Positions 53,985 through 64,000 of a stretch of DNA of 64,000 nt are shown here, in pieces (positions within the stretch are counted from its first letter, which is position 1; each line of letters opens with the position of its first letter). The position numbers were made by a program, and so were the translations under genes. The notes beneath the pieces were generated by a model, which was given only the letters and a program-made list of their open reading frames with translations, ran no database searches and was not told the origin of the DNA. Source of the DNA: Pollenia angustigena. Its lineage: Eukaryota > Arthropoda > Insecta > Diptera > Polleniidae. The DNA is taken from NCBI GenBank assembly GCA_930367215.1, contig OV884060.1, forward strand, positions 204,727,253 to 204,791,252, in the 5' to 3' direction.

Positions 53985-55012
53985 TATTTCGGTTATAACT
54001 CATAAAAATTTCCGATATTTTGGTATATAAGTCATATCCATAGGACGTATGGCAGCCCTAAGATTTAGGTTTTTATAAAAATTTTGATGTTTTTTAGCCC
54101 ATTTTTGGAGTATTTTGCTCATAAATTACCCATTGTCTAACCGATTTGATAGTTGTATATACCGACGTGCTAAGGAATAATTTTACCATTTACTTAAGTT
54201 ATATTTATATTTAAACATTAATATATATTCTTGTATACATATATTTTAACAAAGTTAATTATAAAAAAAGAGTAATTTTTGGGGATTCAGTATTTCGGTT
54301 ATAACTCAGCCATTTTTTGAAGAAGAAATTTACCATTTTCTTGAGTTACAAAACTTGGACTAGGGCAGATCTATGGTTCCCGAAAGTGGGTATTTAAAAA
54401 AAAAAAAAAATTAATTAATTTTGGTCATAACTTTTTTGTATCTGAACCGATTTTTCCGAAATTTTTACGAAATATATTCTACTAAAAATTTCCGATATTT
54501 TGGTATATAAGTCATATTTATAGGACATATGGCAGCCGTAAAATTAAGGTTTTTATACAATTTTTAATTTTTTTTGTACGGGAGGTACCACGCTCACTTC
54601 TCTAATTCCGCCCACATTTTGTAGGATGGTGTGTATTGGCAACCTAAATGTGTGTACCTAATTTTGAATTTTGAAAGTAATAAAAATACAACAAACACAA
54701 GGGATTTTTGTAAAAAATTAGAGGTAGTCGTGGACCGCCATTTGTGGACCGATCTGGCTGAATTTCAATAGCAAAATTATAATAAGAATACCTGACATAA
54801 AGATCCCCCAACCAAATCCCCATCATATCTGGGGGCTTCGGAAAACCCATTTCAACAGACAGACGGGCAGACGGACAACCGGTTTTGAACTTCGCTTTTC
54901 ATAAGGACCCAGAATATATATACTTTATAGGGTGTAGGATCAATATTGTAGAAATTACAAACGGAATAACAAAGTTATATATAGCCTTTCTACTTTCGGT
55001 GAAGGGTATAAA
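53985..55012 (-). mobile_element. HINE-like repeat, second subfamily, with internal tandem unit
   Basis: GTATTTCGGTTATAACTC and TTTCCGATATTTTGGTATAT are each repeated (about 53985-54060 and 54285-54530). The 5' end at about 54990-55012 has CTTTCGGTGAAGGGTATA, and GACAGACGGGCAGACGGAC lies at about 54857. The 3' end is not cleanly separated from the short copy at 53512-53731. Confidence 0.6.
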
Positions 55013-55486
55013 AAGTAGAAAGTTGTGTTCGAATGTGAAAAATAAACACAAAAAAGGCGGTTAAATTTAAATTGTTGGGAATTGTAAACGCATAACAAAA
55101 ATTGCAAAACGCTAGAGAAATACTAAGCTTAGGACTAGTTCTAAAACGGCTTTGCAATCTATAAAGTTTTGAAATTACAATTTTTTGCAGTCTTTTGTTC
55201 ACGTTTCTACCATTTGAAAAATATTCATCATGGATGTTCATTATGAATTTCGATTGCAAATAAAGCTTTGAAATACTGGGCAATGTCAAAACTATTTCGA
55301 TAAAAAAAATTCCACCATATAAAAAAAAATTATCGATTTTTAGTACAAAATATGAGTAATCACAGAATTAAGCATCTTTCTTGATTGGAAGGTTATTAAT
55401 GGAACTGTACTCAGAGGAAAAATATGAGCTCATAAACAACTTGTTTATAATAATTCTGAAATATTTTATATATTACTAACTTATCC
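55013..55486. other. Unassigned DNA
   Basis: AT-rich, no recognised element or gene. The open frame on the - strand has no domain. Confidence 0.35.
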
Positions 55487-55792
55487 CGGTGCGCTTTGCT
55501 ACCCTCATCGAAATAAAATTAGTAAATATTTTTTTAATGGATCTCGTGTATAAATAACATAGCAACTTGTTCTAAATTTAAATGCTTTTGCAGTGACCGT
55601 TCTACAGATATACAAAAATTTCAAGTGCCTTCGTATGGGATGTGGCATGCCTACTTTTCCCATTAAACCTACTTTTTAAAAGATGTACAAAATTGGAATA
55701 CTTTCACTGTTAAAGTACTCCATATACACGCAAAGAAAAAACATGGTTGTTGTTAACATATCCTAAGAGCAACATATTATGATAAGATTCAT

Positions 55793-56110
55793 GATTCTGG
55801 TCACCATATTAAGATTATTTTTGAATCATATTATGACTTAATCCTTAATCATATTATTATTCTGTTAATCATACTAAGCTAGAAAGTAATCAAATTATTG
55901 TCATGTGAATCATGATAAGTTAAGAACTAATCATATTATTGTTATGCTAATCATAATAAGCTAAAGAACTAATCATATTATTGTCATGCTAATCATAATA
56001 AGATAAGAAATTAATCATATTATTGTCATGTTAATCATAATAAGCTAAGAAGTAATCATATTATCATCATGTTAACCATAGTAAATTTAGAAGCAATCAT
56101 ATAATGATTC
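55793..56110. repeat. Tandem array, unit about 42 bp
   Basis: Repeats of TCATATTATTGTCATG with TAATCATAATAAGCTAAG, about six to seven copies at roughly 42-bp spacing (for example starting near 55930, 55973, 56014 and 56056). Confidence 0.85.
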
Positions 56111-56333
56111 AACACCTTTCATAACTGTCATAAAAATACAAAATAAATTAAAATTTGTTTGCATCGATTTTTTATTTTGTGGCTTTTTAGAATTTTTCTT
56201 TATGTAAATCAAATAGCGGAGTTCAATAAAAGGCTTGCAAAAGATCAAATACAAAATCTGTGGTATTCATTTTGCCGATTTCGAGATGTTGATGCCATAT
56301 TGCCTAATTTTAAATGCTCTTTATATGTTTCTA

Positions 56334-56745
56334 AAAATTTTAATTTCAAAATATTTTGTTATTCGTGCTTAATTCCCAGTTTTTATTCTTGATAAAAACA
56401 CTTGAAATTTATTGTTGATGGGATAAGCTATTACTATGCATTTATGGATGAAGTTTCCTGATGATCTGGCCTAAGCAACCAGTGAGCTTAGGCCAGATCA
56501 TCAGGAAACTTCATCCATAAAGATTTTAGAAAAACTAAAGATATTAAACCAAATAAAACTGTTAAACGTATAAGACTTATAGCAACAGTTTTACTTGCAA
56601 CAATATCAAAGCTTTAACAAAACACATCAACAATAAAAAAGTGGGTTTATCTCATCTTACATTCCCTACAATTTCAAGTGTTTTTATCAAGAATAAAAAC
56701 TGGGAATTAAGCACGAATAACAAAATATTTTGAAATTAAAATTTT
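56334..56745. repeat. Perfect 75-bp inverted repeat
   Basis: 56334-56408 and 56671-56745 are exact reverse complements (inner edges ACACTTGAAAT / ATTTCAAGTGT, outer edges AAAATTTTAATTTC / GAAATTAAAATTTT). They enclose 262 bp including a second hairpin. Identity of the arms implies recent origin or gene conversion. Confidence 0.97.
56441..56521. repeat. Perfect hairpin, 36-bp arms and 9-nt loop
   Basis: The left arm 56441-56476 (TTTATGGATGAAGTTTCCTG and on) pairs without mismatch with 56486-56521. The loop is AACCAGTGA. It lies off-centre within the 75-bp inverted repeat. Confidence 0.97.
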
Positions 56746-57799
56746 GTATTCCCAAAAATTGAAATTACTTTTTGTTTCTAAAAGATTTTGAAAAAAGATT
56801 GATCAATTCCGATTTTTCAACGTAATGACAAAGTTTAAAAAGTGCAATACCTAGCCCATTCTTTGATCTAGAATGGATTTTCGGCTCTCCGGAAAAATTT
56901 GTTTTAAGACAAACGCGGTTGCCGACGAAAACCACAGAAATATCGTAGCACTTTTATAAAATATAATGAAATCTCTGTGTGTTTTGTTGTTAGATTTTAC
57001 AAAAAAACTACGATATATTCTGCTTTTGCACTATTACATCACTAATACTGAATGTACTCCCTTAATTTTTTAGTTTTTTTAATTTCTTTAAACTTATTTT
57101 TTTTATGGGAATGGGAAACTTTAAATTGTTTAACCGCTCACATATAAAACAAACGACACAACTGATTCAAAATAATATTACAAATGGCGCTAACATAATA
57201 TTATTTGAGTAAAAATAGTTTGATTGCATCTTAAACATAATATGATAAATGTATAGAACGTTATCATGTTATGGCTATTAAATATCATGATATGGTTGTG
57301 AGTAATATAATATGTTTTGAAAGTTATCATAATTTAGATGTTAGAAAAATAATTATTTTTCGCTCAACAATATTCAAAATTATAATTGCGATAAGCATTG
57401 ATATGTGTACAGTAACAATAATATTGTTGATATTAAATAAAAATAACAATTATTTGTGTACGACAACAATATATTGTTACATTAAACATAGTGTTATTGC
57501 CGTAACCATGCTCAACCACATTTTTTCTCTGCGTGTATATTTAAAAAGCTTTATTGATATTGTATGGAAGGTGCCACGCCCACTTGTCCAATCTAACCAA
57601 GCTGTATGTTTCATATTCAAAAAATCTTACTGAACCGTTTTTCAGATATAAGGCTATCATATTGTCATTATATGGATAGTGTCATACCCACTTGAAAATT
57701 AAAAAATATTAATAACCTAAGTTAAGCGCCGGGTAATCAGGAATTTACTATCACAATTTCAGGGAAGTATGTGCAGTATCTTAGGAGTCTATAGGAAAC

Positions 57800-58021
57800 G
57801 GTGACATGTCATAACGTCCAGTGTCATAGTGTCCATGGACACTGCTTTAGTTTAGTTAACGAAGCTGGTACTTGTTATACCATAGAGGAAAAAATCCTTT
57901 CGCCCGGCAAAAGGCCGGCTAGGCTTTCGAATTTGTTAACATGTTAAGTCCATGGACACTGTGAAACTTTTTGGAGTCCATGTCCATGGACACTATGACA
58001 CTGGACTGATCACATGCCACC
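57800..58021. mobile_element. 222-bp relative of the foldback element, 8-bp target duplication
   Basis: The ends GGTGACATGTCATAACGTCC and (inverse) GGTGGCATGTGATCAGTCCA match the TIR of 29933-31214. Flanks TAGGAAAC (57792-57799) and TGGGAAAC (58022-58029) agree in 7 of 8 bases. It contains one degenerate 82-bp unit (CCATAGAGGAAAAAATCC, GCCCGGCAAAAGGCCGGC). Confidence 0.88.
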
Positions 58022-58556
58022 TGGGAAACATACTAACATACGCTTTTTCATTTAATTATTGAAACGTGTAGTTTATCATAAGAGTGCGCCCTACAAAGCT
58101 TTAAGACGTTTGTCTTCAGATATTCGGTATTTTAAATGTTCGTTCTATGGCGGATACTACTCCTCTTCCGTAAACCCCGCCTATTTAAATTTACAGTTTA
58201 CCATAGTAGTGGCTTTAACCAAGTTAGAAGACTCTCGCTATAATAGTTCTTCAGTTACGCGATATTTAATATATGCATCCCTTGGGGGTATTGTTCCCCC
58301 TGCACCTACGCTTTTTATTTTTATTTTTAAATGTTAAGTTTACCAGAAGAGTGACTCCTTCCAAGATTGACATTCTCGCTATAACAGTTCTTAAAATATG
58401 CGATATTTAACATTGGCGTTATGTGGGGTACAACTTCCCCTGCTGCTATCACATTTAAATTTCGGGGCTCCGAAGATTCTACTGTAAATTTCAGAAAAAT
58501 CGGTTCAGTAGTTAAGGAGCCAACAAACAAACAGACTAATAGACAAACATTTCTCA

Positions 58557-60128
58557 ATGTTATGTATCGCAAACATATCAAAGCTATGTTCACATTATGT
58601 GTATTCGTCATGTAGAATGTCACTTTTCTACCCAGGTGTGATTTCATGAAATTTAGGTTTTACACAAGGCTTATTATTGTCATGTTCACATATTGGTATG
58701 TAACGTACATACATTCTTTGTATTATTTATTTACTATTATAATTTGAATTAATTAAAATTTTAATAAGTTTTTGTCGTCACAAACAATTTTGTTAGTAAA
58801 AAACAGCTGATGTCAGATGCTTTGTCACTTGAAAATAAAACTCGTTCTTAATCAAAAAATGTCATATGTACGGTACACAGAGAAATAACACATGAGTATT
58901 GTTTGGAGGGCTTCAGACGATATGTACAAATTTAACATGTTAAAAATTGGCAATCCACATTACATATATACATACGTAACATGAACATAGCTTAGGATTG
59001 AACCAACCCTATGCTTGTCTAACTCAAACATATTATGATTGCTCATAACCATATACATGTTTCTTTGGCCATTTATATGTTTAAAATTAAACAATGAAAT
59101 TTTTCTCTTTATATGTTATTTTAAGAGCAGCACGTCATAGTTGTTTAAAAAACCAAACATTATGCTAATGACAGATGTGGTTCTAAGCCACTAGGTGACA
59201 AACAATATACCATACAGAAGGATCTCTCGGTCTTAAGAAATCACAAAGACTTCAGGTGGCCTGTCATTTTGAATCTTTGTCGGATTCCAGGTCCAGGTAT
59301 GCATGTACCTGATTATACCAAAAAGTGAAATATCCTTGAGATGACCCCTATAAAATCAGCACAAAAATATAAAATATTTCTCTGTATTTTCCTTTAGAAA
59401 TTCCAAGTATGAAAAAATTTGACTTTTATGATTTCAAGGTTAATGTTTTCCGATTTTAGTAAAACCTTCAGTGTATATTTAAAATTATGTTGACTATAAT
59501 AATCTGAATTGGTTTTACTTAAAATTCATATCAGTAGAAAAATTGGGCTCATTCGCCAAAATATGGGCAAAACATTAGTTTTAGCGAAATTCGCGAAATT
59601 GAAATCGCAGTTTGGTAAAAAACTATGTGATGTTAAAAAAATTCCGAAATTGGTTGAACAAACTCTTAAAAATTTGAAAATGCAATTTTTAAACTGCCGT
59701 TAAAAAAAAATTTTTTTTTTTTTATTTCTGCGAATAGTTCAGCGGTATCCCAAAAACACAAAATCTCATATACAAGTAAATACGGATATGTTTTATGTAA
59801 AAATTAGCTCTTATTGAAATATTTCTCATAATATGTTGATTTTGTTGCTACATTTCTTGTTCAAGTGGCCTGAGGAAATTTTAACAACTTTAAAATTTAT
59901 TAACCAAATTTTATATTTTATATCTCATTAGAATAATAATAACATACGCATTTTGATTCGTTTATACTTAATTATAAAAGAAACTATTTAATGATGAAAT
60001 TTTTACAAAAACTAAAAACAAATTATTTTCCCCTTGTAAATGCACCTTCAAACTTCAGCGTCATTGCGGCGCCAGTTTACGTTATCCTATTATCCTAATA
60101 TTTTTCACATCTTGTATCTACATTATGG
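58557..60128. other. Mostly unassigned AT-rich DNA
   Basis: A TACACAGAGAAATAACACAT end at about 58874 indicates a partial MITE of the TACACGCAGAG type, with typical inner sequence to about 59150. The remainder, including a poly-T tract at about 59710, shows no supported gene. Confidence 0.35.
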
Positions 60129-60329
60129 GCCATGTCACAATTCCGTTCGGAATGATTCCGTTCGGAATTGAAGAAAACATATTTGTTTGTTGATGGAAAG
60201 AGTATTTTGATAATTTTATGGCCTTTCAGATACAGACAACTCCTATACCGGTTATGAAAACAAAAATGGTTTCATTCCGAAACATTTTTTCGTCATTTTC
60301 TGAAGCGGAATTGTACTCTGTGACATGGC
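60129..60329. mobile_element. MITE-like element with GCCATGTCACA ends
   Basis: GCCATGTCACAATTCCG at the left and the inverse GCCATGTCACAGAGTACAAT at the right, about 200 bp. An inner palindrome ATTCCGTTCGGAAT is repeated. The target duplication is unclear. Confidence 0.6.
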
Positions 60330-60837
60330 TGTATAGAATAATTTTAGGGGGGGCGTTCAAAATTCGCAAGTTAATTTTTTTGGAGCACTGTTATTTATCT
60401 TATCTTCACCTTTAACCAATTTCCTTTATTGTCAAACAAGTATAAATTTAGATATATTCATTTTACCTCCAACAGACATTTAAGACTTAAATTAAATTTT
60501 AATGCAATTCCGACATGTTGAAGTATGCGAAATATCCGCATCAGAAAGAAAAGACATCAATATTTCATATCAAACATCCATCAAAATTTTGACTACGATT
60601 CAAAAACAAATAATTAATAATTTTGCAACCAACATTGCAACACACAATTTTTTTATTTTTTTTATTTGATTTATTAACAATTTAAACATGGATTAAATTA
60701 TCGTTTTACTTTTGCAAAAACAAAAAAAAAATTACAATAATGGTAGAAGAATTCAAGATAAACAATCTAACAAGAATCATACACCAAGGTGGCTCAACAA
60801 CACTGGCTGTAACATCATCATCATTACTTCTAGTCTT

Positions 60838-60868
60838 GCTGCTGTTGTTGTTGTTGTTGTTGTTCTTA
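60838..60868. repeat. (GTT)n / (AAC)n microsatellite
   Basis: A run of GCTGTTGTTGTTGTTGTTGT. It explains poly-Leu and poly-Asn stretches in overlapping frames. Confidence 0.95.
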
Positions 60869-60911
60869 CCATTTCCGTTTTTCATTTTACTTCGAAGAAG
60901 AAACAACTCAC

Positions 60912-60996
60912 CAGCGCACAGTAGCGCCCGTAGAGCAAACGAGGTTGCAAAAATCAAAATTTTCATGAGCACCGACGAAGTTTTGAATAAACTCAT
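60912..60996 (-). CDS. Candidate first coding exon encoding a signal peptide (weak)
   Basis: On the - strand an ATG with A at -3 opens MSLFKTSSVLMKILIFATSF, then ALRALLCAG, a plausible signal peptide with hydrophobic core and cleavage around Ala-Gly. At the last codon the sequence is GCTG, then GTGAGT, a strong splice donor in phase 1, the phase most common after signal-peptide exons. Beyond it the frame becomes low-complexity (poly-Asn from the microsatellite), as expected of intron. No downstream partner exon was identified, so this may be chance. Confidence 0.22.
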
Positions 60997-60999
60997 GTT

Positions 61000-62756
61000 A
61001 TAGGAAACTTTTCAACGATTTCAAATCTGCCACTCTTAATAATATCACATTTTTAGTTTAGAAGATATAGCCGTTCAAAGTTGACCGACTTTCGGTTTTC
61101 AAAAAAACACACAATTTTTAGTAAATTTGTTGCGATTTCAGGTGTAATATCACGAAAAATAGGTAACGAATCGCCTTATTTTTTGTTTGTATTGATTGAT
61201 GCATTTATTAAATGTGTAATGATAAAAAAAAAATGAACTGTTTGCTTTGTGTTTCTCCTGGTAAATCACTATTTAAAAACTATCCGTTTTTTCACTATTT
61301 TTCAACTTTGACGGAAAATAACAAAAATCTATATTTTTCTATATTTGCCATATTTGCAAAATCTGTTCTTTGATTATTTCTTTACATAATTCAAAAATTT
61401 TATCTGCCCGTACGTGCCCGTTTGGCTTCTAGAGGTAAAAAAGGTTAAAAAGACATGGTTGCCATACTAATATTGCGGTTTAATAAAATTCTTTAATTTG
61501 GCCCCTACAGCGCGTAGGATGCTCCTAGATGGGTCAAATGTATGACCAACCCCACTTTATTATTTATTGCCGAATTTCGGTTTTTTTAGTTATTTCAATA
61601 AACTAAACCATTTTTGAGTTACGCGAATATATGCTGTGCAGCGCCTTACATTTTCGAAATAACGGTATATCTTGAAAACAAGAGCTAATTTAAAAAAACG
61701 GTTAGCACCACTGAATTCAGCGTCCCCAATTAGGGTGAAATGCCAGGTGCGCGGCTGGTCTGTTTTTTGCAACTTGCACAGTGTACTTATTGCTCAAAAT
61801 TACAATATTAAAATTCTATTTTAATATTATTTTTTTAAAGGTTGCGAAAGGAAAAAAATCATATCTTAAAAAAAAAAAAAACACCTCCTTCAAAGTTTCA
61901 GAATTTTTAAAGAACAGTTTGAGGTATTATACAAAAAAAAATCAGCCAAATAAAAAAATAGGTTTTTGACTTAGTCCGTTTTTAAAATTTAACATTTTGC
62001 AGATATTACATTTTTCAAAAAAAAATTTATTTTTTCAATATATGGTTTGTAGCCCCAAGTATTCTCTTTAAAATGACATTAAAATCATCTTCGTATGTCA
62101 AGTAGTTTTCGAGTTATTGAAGAAATAAGCTCAACACATTCGGCTAATTCGGCGAAATTATGACATTTTGAGTATGACATAACTTTTGAAAAAAAAATTT
62201 TAAAATTTTTTTTCGTTCATATATGTTCCTTATAAGATAAAAGGAACATTCTCACCAAATTTCATTAAAATCGGAAGGGGTCGTGTCCCACTCTTGGTCG
62301 TTTTGACATGGAATTACCCATATACCGAAAATACAGAAAATTGAAAAAATAAATTTAAAAAAAAAAAATTTTTTTTTTTAATTTGTTGGGTAATAATTTA
62401 GAACCCTAAAGAAAAAAAAAATAAAAACAATCTAAAAATGTAAAAATAATTTTTTTTTAGGTACCATAAAATTGATTTTTCTACTAATTTTAACTTTGAT
62501 AACCCATAAGTAGGCCCCTACACAGCGTAGCACCCTTTTCAAATGCACATTTCATAGGCTGAACAGTTATCTATCATATGCTGTTTAAACTGTTCAATTA
62601 CCTTATTCGGTTCAAAAGATATGATTTTTGCAACGAAAAAACTCAAATGGCGCCACTGTGCAGCGTCCATGTAAAGGTTATGTTTTTGAAAGACGCCAGC
62701 CGCATCGATACAACAACATTGAATATAAAAGAACTTTAACACTCGCACTCTTTTGC
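61000..62756. other. Unassigned DNA with a direct repeat
   Basis: GGCCCCTACAGCGCGTAG at about 61500 and GGCCCCTACACAGCGTAG at about 62512 are direct repeats about 1 kb apart, each followed by loosely similar text. Poly-A/T runs abound. No ORF with a domain. Confidence 0.35.
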
Positions 62757-62780
62757 AATGATGATGATGATGATGATGGC
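62757..62780. repeat. (GAT)n microsatellite
   Basis: AATGATGATGATGATGATGA run, about eight units. Confidence 0.95.
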
Positions 62781-62995
62781 TTTGGCCGTTCTTTTGTAGA
62801 TGAATAAAAAAAAAAATAATTAGCATACAATTAACAAGGCAACCATTTTTTTGTTAAAAAAAAGTAAAAACTATTGCGTAAGTTAAGAATTGTAAAGTTG
62901 CTCCGAAGTTTTAAGTAATAGATTTTAAGAAGATCTTGTTTTAAATAAGTTTTTGTTATTTTTTTAGCTGTTATTCACCATTACAAATATTTGTA

Positions 62996-63150
62996 TATCC
63001 TCCTTAACTAATTGTAAAGAGGGCATACCAAGTTCATCGCTTCGTATGAAACTTTTTTAATATTTTTTTAGACCCCATCAAGTGTATTTACATTGGGTCG
63101 TTAAGTAATTCTAAACCAATTTAGCCATGTCCGTCTGACTCACTTTTGAA
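62996..63150 (+). mobile_element. HINE-like 5' end fragment
   Basis: TATATCCTCCTTAACTAATT with GTAAAGAGGGCATACCAAG is a diverged 5' hairpin of the first HINE subfamily. TTTAGCCATGTCCGTCTGAC follows. The 3' part is absent. Confidence 0.6.
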
Positions 63151-63236
63151 AGACATAAACAGAAAAATTTTGGTTTCATATTATTTCTATACAGAAAATA
63201 TTCTCGCAAATTTTTTTCAATTAAAGCATGATCTTC

Positions 63237-64000
63237 TATCTATAAAAATGAAAAATGTTTGTATGTTTGTTTGTTTGTTTCTTTGTTTGTTTGTTTGTTG
63301 GCTTATAGACTCCTAAGCCACTCAACCGATTTTACTGAAATTTTTACAGTAGCATCACGTGAGCCCTAAAAATAAAATAGGCTACTTATTTTTTCAATAG
63401 GGGCAGGGGAATTGGTACCCCCCATTGGATGCTAATATTAAATATCGCATACCTTAAGAGCCGCTTCACGCATTTTGTTGAACTTTTGGTAGTAAAATCT
63501 TCTGAGCCCCAAAATTGAAATAAAGTAGCAGCGGGGAAAGTGGTTTCCCCCATAGGACGCCAATGTTTAATATCGCATATCTTAAGAACTGTTATAGTGA
63601 GAATGTTCAAACTTTGTAGAAGTCACTCTTATGGTATACCACACTATTGAAAATAAAAATAAAGCGGGCATGCGCAGGGGTGGAAATACCTCCCATAGGA
63701 TGCATATATTAAATATCGCTCAACTGAAGAACTATTAAAGGGAGAGTCTTCAAACGTGGTTAAAACTACTATTATAGCAAACTTTAAATTTCAATATAGT
63801 AATGGGCGGGGTGGACATAGGAGGAGCAGTTCCCCTCATAGATAGAAATATTAATAAGAGCCGCTGCACGCATTTTGTTGAACTTTTGGTAGTAGGATCT
63901 TCTGAGCCCCAAAATTGAAACAAACTAGCAGCGGGGGAAGTGTTACCCCCATAGGACGCCAATGTTTAATATCGGATATCTTAAAAACTGTTATAGTTAG
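63237..64000 (-). repeat. Inverted copy of the 400-bp-unit repeat family, running off the window
   Basis: Reverse complement of the family at 44870-46975. The left edge has TATCTATAAAAATGAAAAAT and a GTTTGTTTGTTT run, then CAACCGATTTTACTGAAATT, then units with CCCATTGGATGCTAATATTA and CTTAAGAACTGTTATAGTGA. At least one and a half units before the window ends. Confidence 0.78.

Larger units (their letters stand above)
55726..57537. mobile_element. Long TACACGCARAGAAAAAA element with tandem and palindromic interior
   Basis: The left end TACACGCAAAGAAAAAACAT and the inverse of the right end TACACGCAGAGAAAAAATGT lie in a TATA-rich site. Inside: a tandem array of about 42-bp units (about 55793-56110), a perfect 75-bp inverted repeat (56334-56408 with 56671-56745) and a perfect 36-bp-arm hairpin (56441-56521). 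No transposase. Confidence 0.75.
55487..58556 (+). repeat. Second copy of the 400-bp-unit repeat family, with nested insertions
   Basis: Starts CTTATCCCGGTGCGCTTTGC and ends AAAATCGGTTCAGTAGTTAA with CAACAAACAAACAGAC. Split by the elements 55726-57537 and 57800-58021. The remaining pieces match 44870-46975 (TATGCATCCCTTGGGGG, ACATTGGCGTTATGTGGGG). Confidence 0.68.

Noticed and set aside
56441..56521. MicroRNA precursor
   Set aside because: Perfect pairing over 36 bp without bulges and its location inside a transposon favour a palindromic repeat. Small-RNA data would be needed to revive the idea.
60740..61003. 87-codon + strand frame with a poly-Leu stretch resembling a membrane segment
   Set aside because: The hydrophobic run is the GTT microsatellite read in one frame. 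The opposite strand gives poly-Asn. Not credible as a membrane protein.

Overview
The window looks like nuclear DNA of a brachyceran fly, probably calyptrate and blowfly- or housefly-like. The grounds are the AT-rich non-coding DNA, canonical GT-AG introns, the mix of mariner, hAT-like, Jockey/CR1/RTE-type LINE and DINE-1/HINE-like repeats, and many MITEs. There is no bacterial or viral gene organisation, and no rRNA or intact tRNA gene was seen. The species is an inference.

One host gene is well supported. It lies on the + strand and has four coding exons: 29363-29489 (signal peptide), 51639-51774, 51847-53171 and 53234-53293. All splice phases agree. The product is a secreted protein with one six-cysteine PAN/apple domain (residues about 44-128) followed by a long Pro/Ser/Tyr/Gly/Asn-rich tail. 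It continues beyond the fourth exon, and the next exon is not visible here. The first coding intron is 22.1 kb and is almost entirely transposon-derived.

Region by region. 1-5.4 kb: a CGATA-motif cluster, a MITE with a 4-bp target duplication, a decayed Jockey-like LINE and two MITEs with CWG target duplications. 5.4-13.5 kb: a nest of hAT-like elements with clear 8-bp target duplications, a 4.3-kb TA-flanked foldback element that hosts three further insertions, and an LTR-like promoter/polyA segment. 13.5-21.1 kb: a dead mariner and a large HINE-like repeat split by two DNA transposons. 21.1-29.3 kb: a TIR element carrying a reverse-transcriptase relic and another MITE, tRNA-related SINE-like repeats, and a second dead mariner. 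29.4-51.6 kb (the intron): foldback elements with an 82-bp tandem unit, a 0.76-kb near-perfect inverted repeat, a second copy of a hAT family, HINE copies, a third mariner, RTE and RNase-H LINE fragments, and a block of about 400-bp tandem repeats. 53.3-64 kb: more HINE copies, nested palindromic elements, a weak candidate signal-peptide exon on the - strand, and the start of another 400-bp-repeat copy.

The main value of the window is structural. Nested insertions show several empty sites directly, so target duplications and insertion order can be read without a database. Family names for repeats are inferences from structure. Coordinates of diverged repeats are accurate to roughly 10-30 bp unless a target duplication is quoted.
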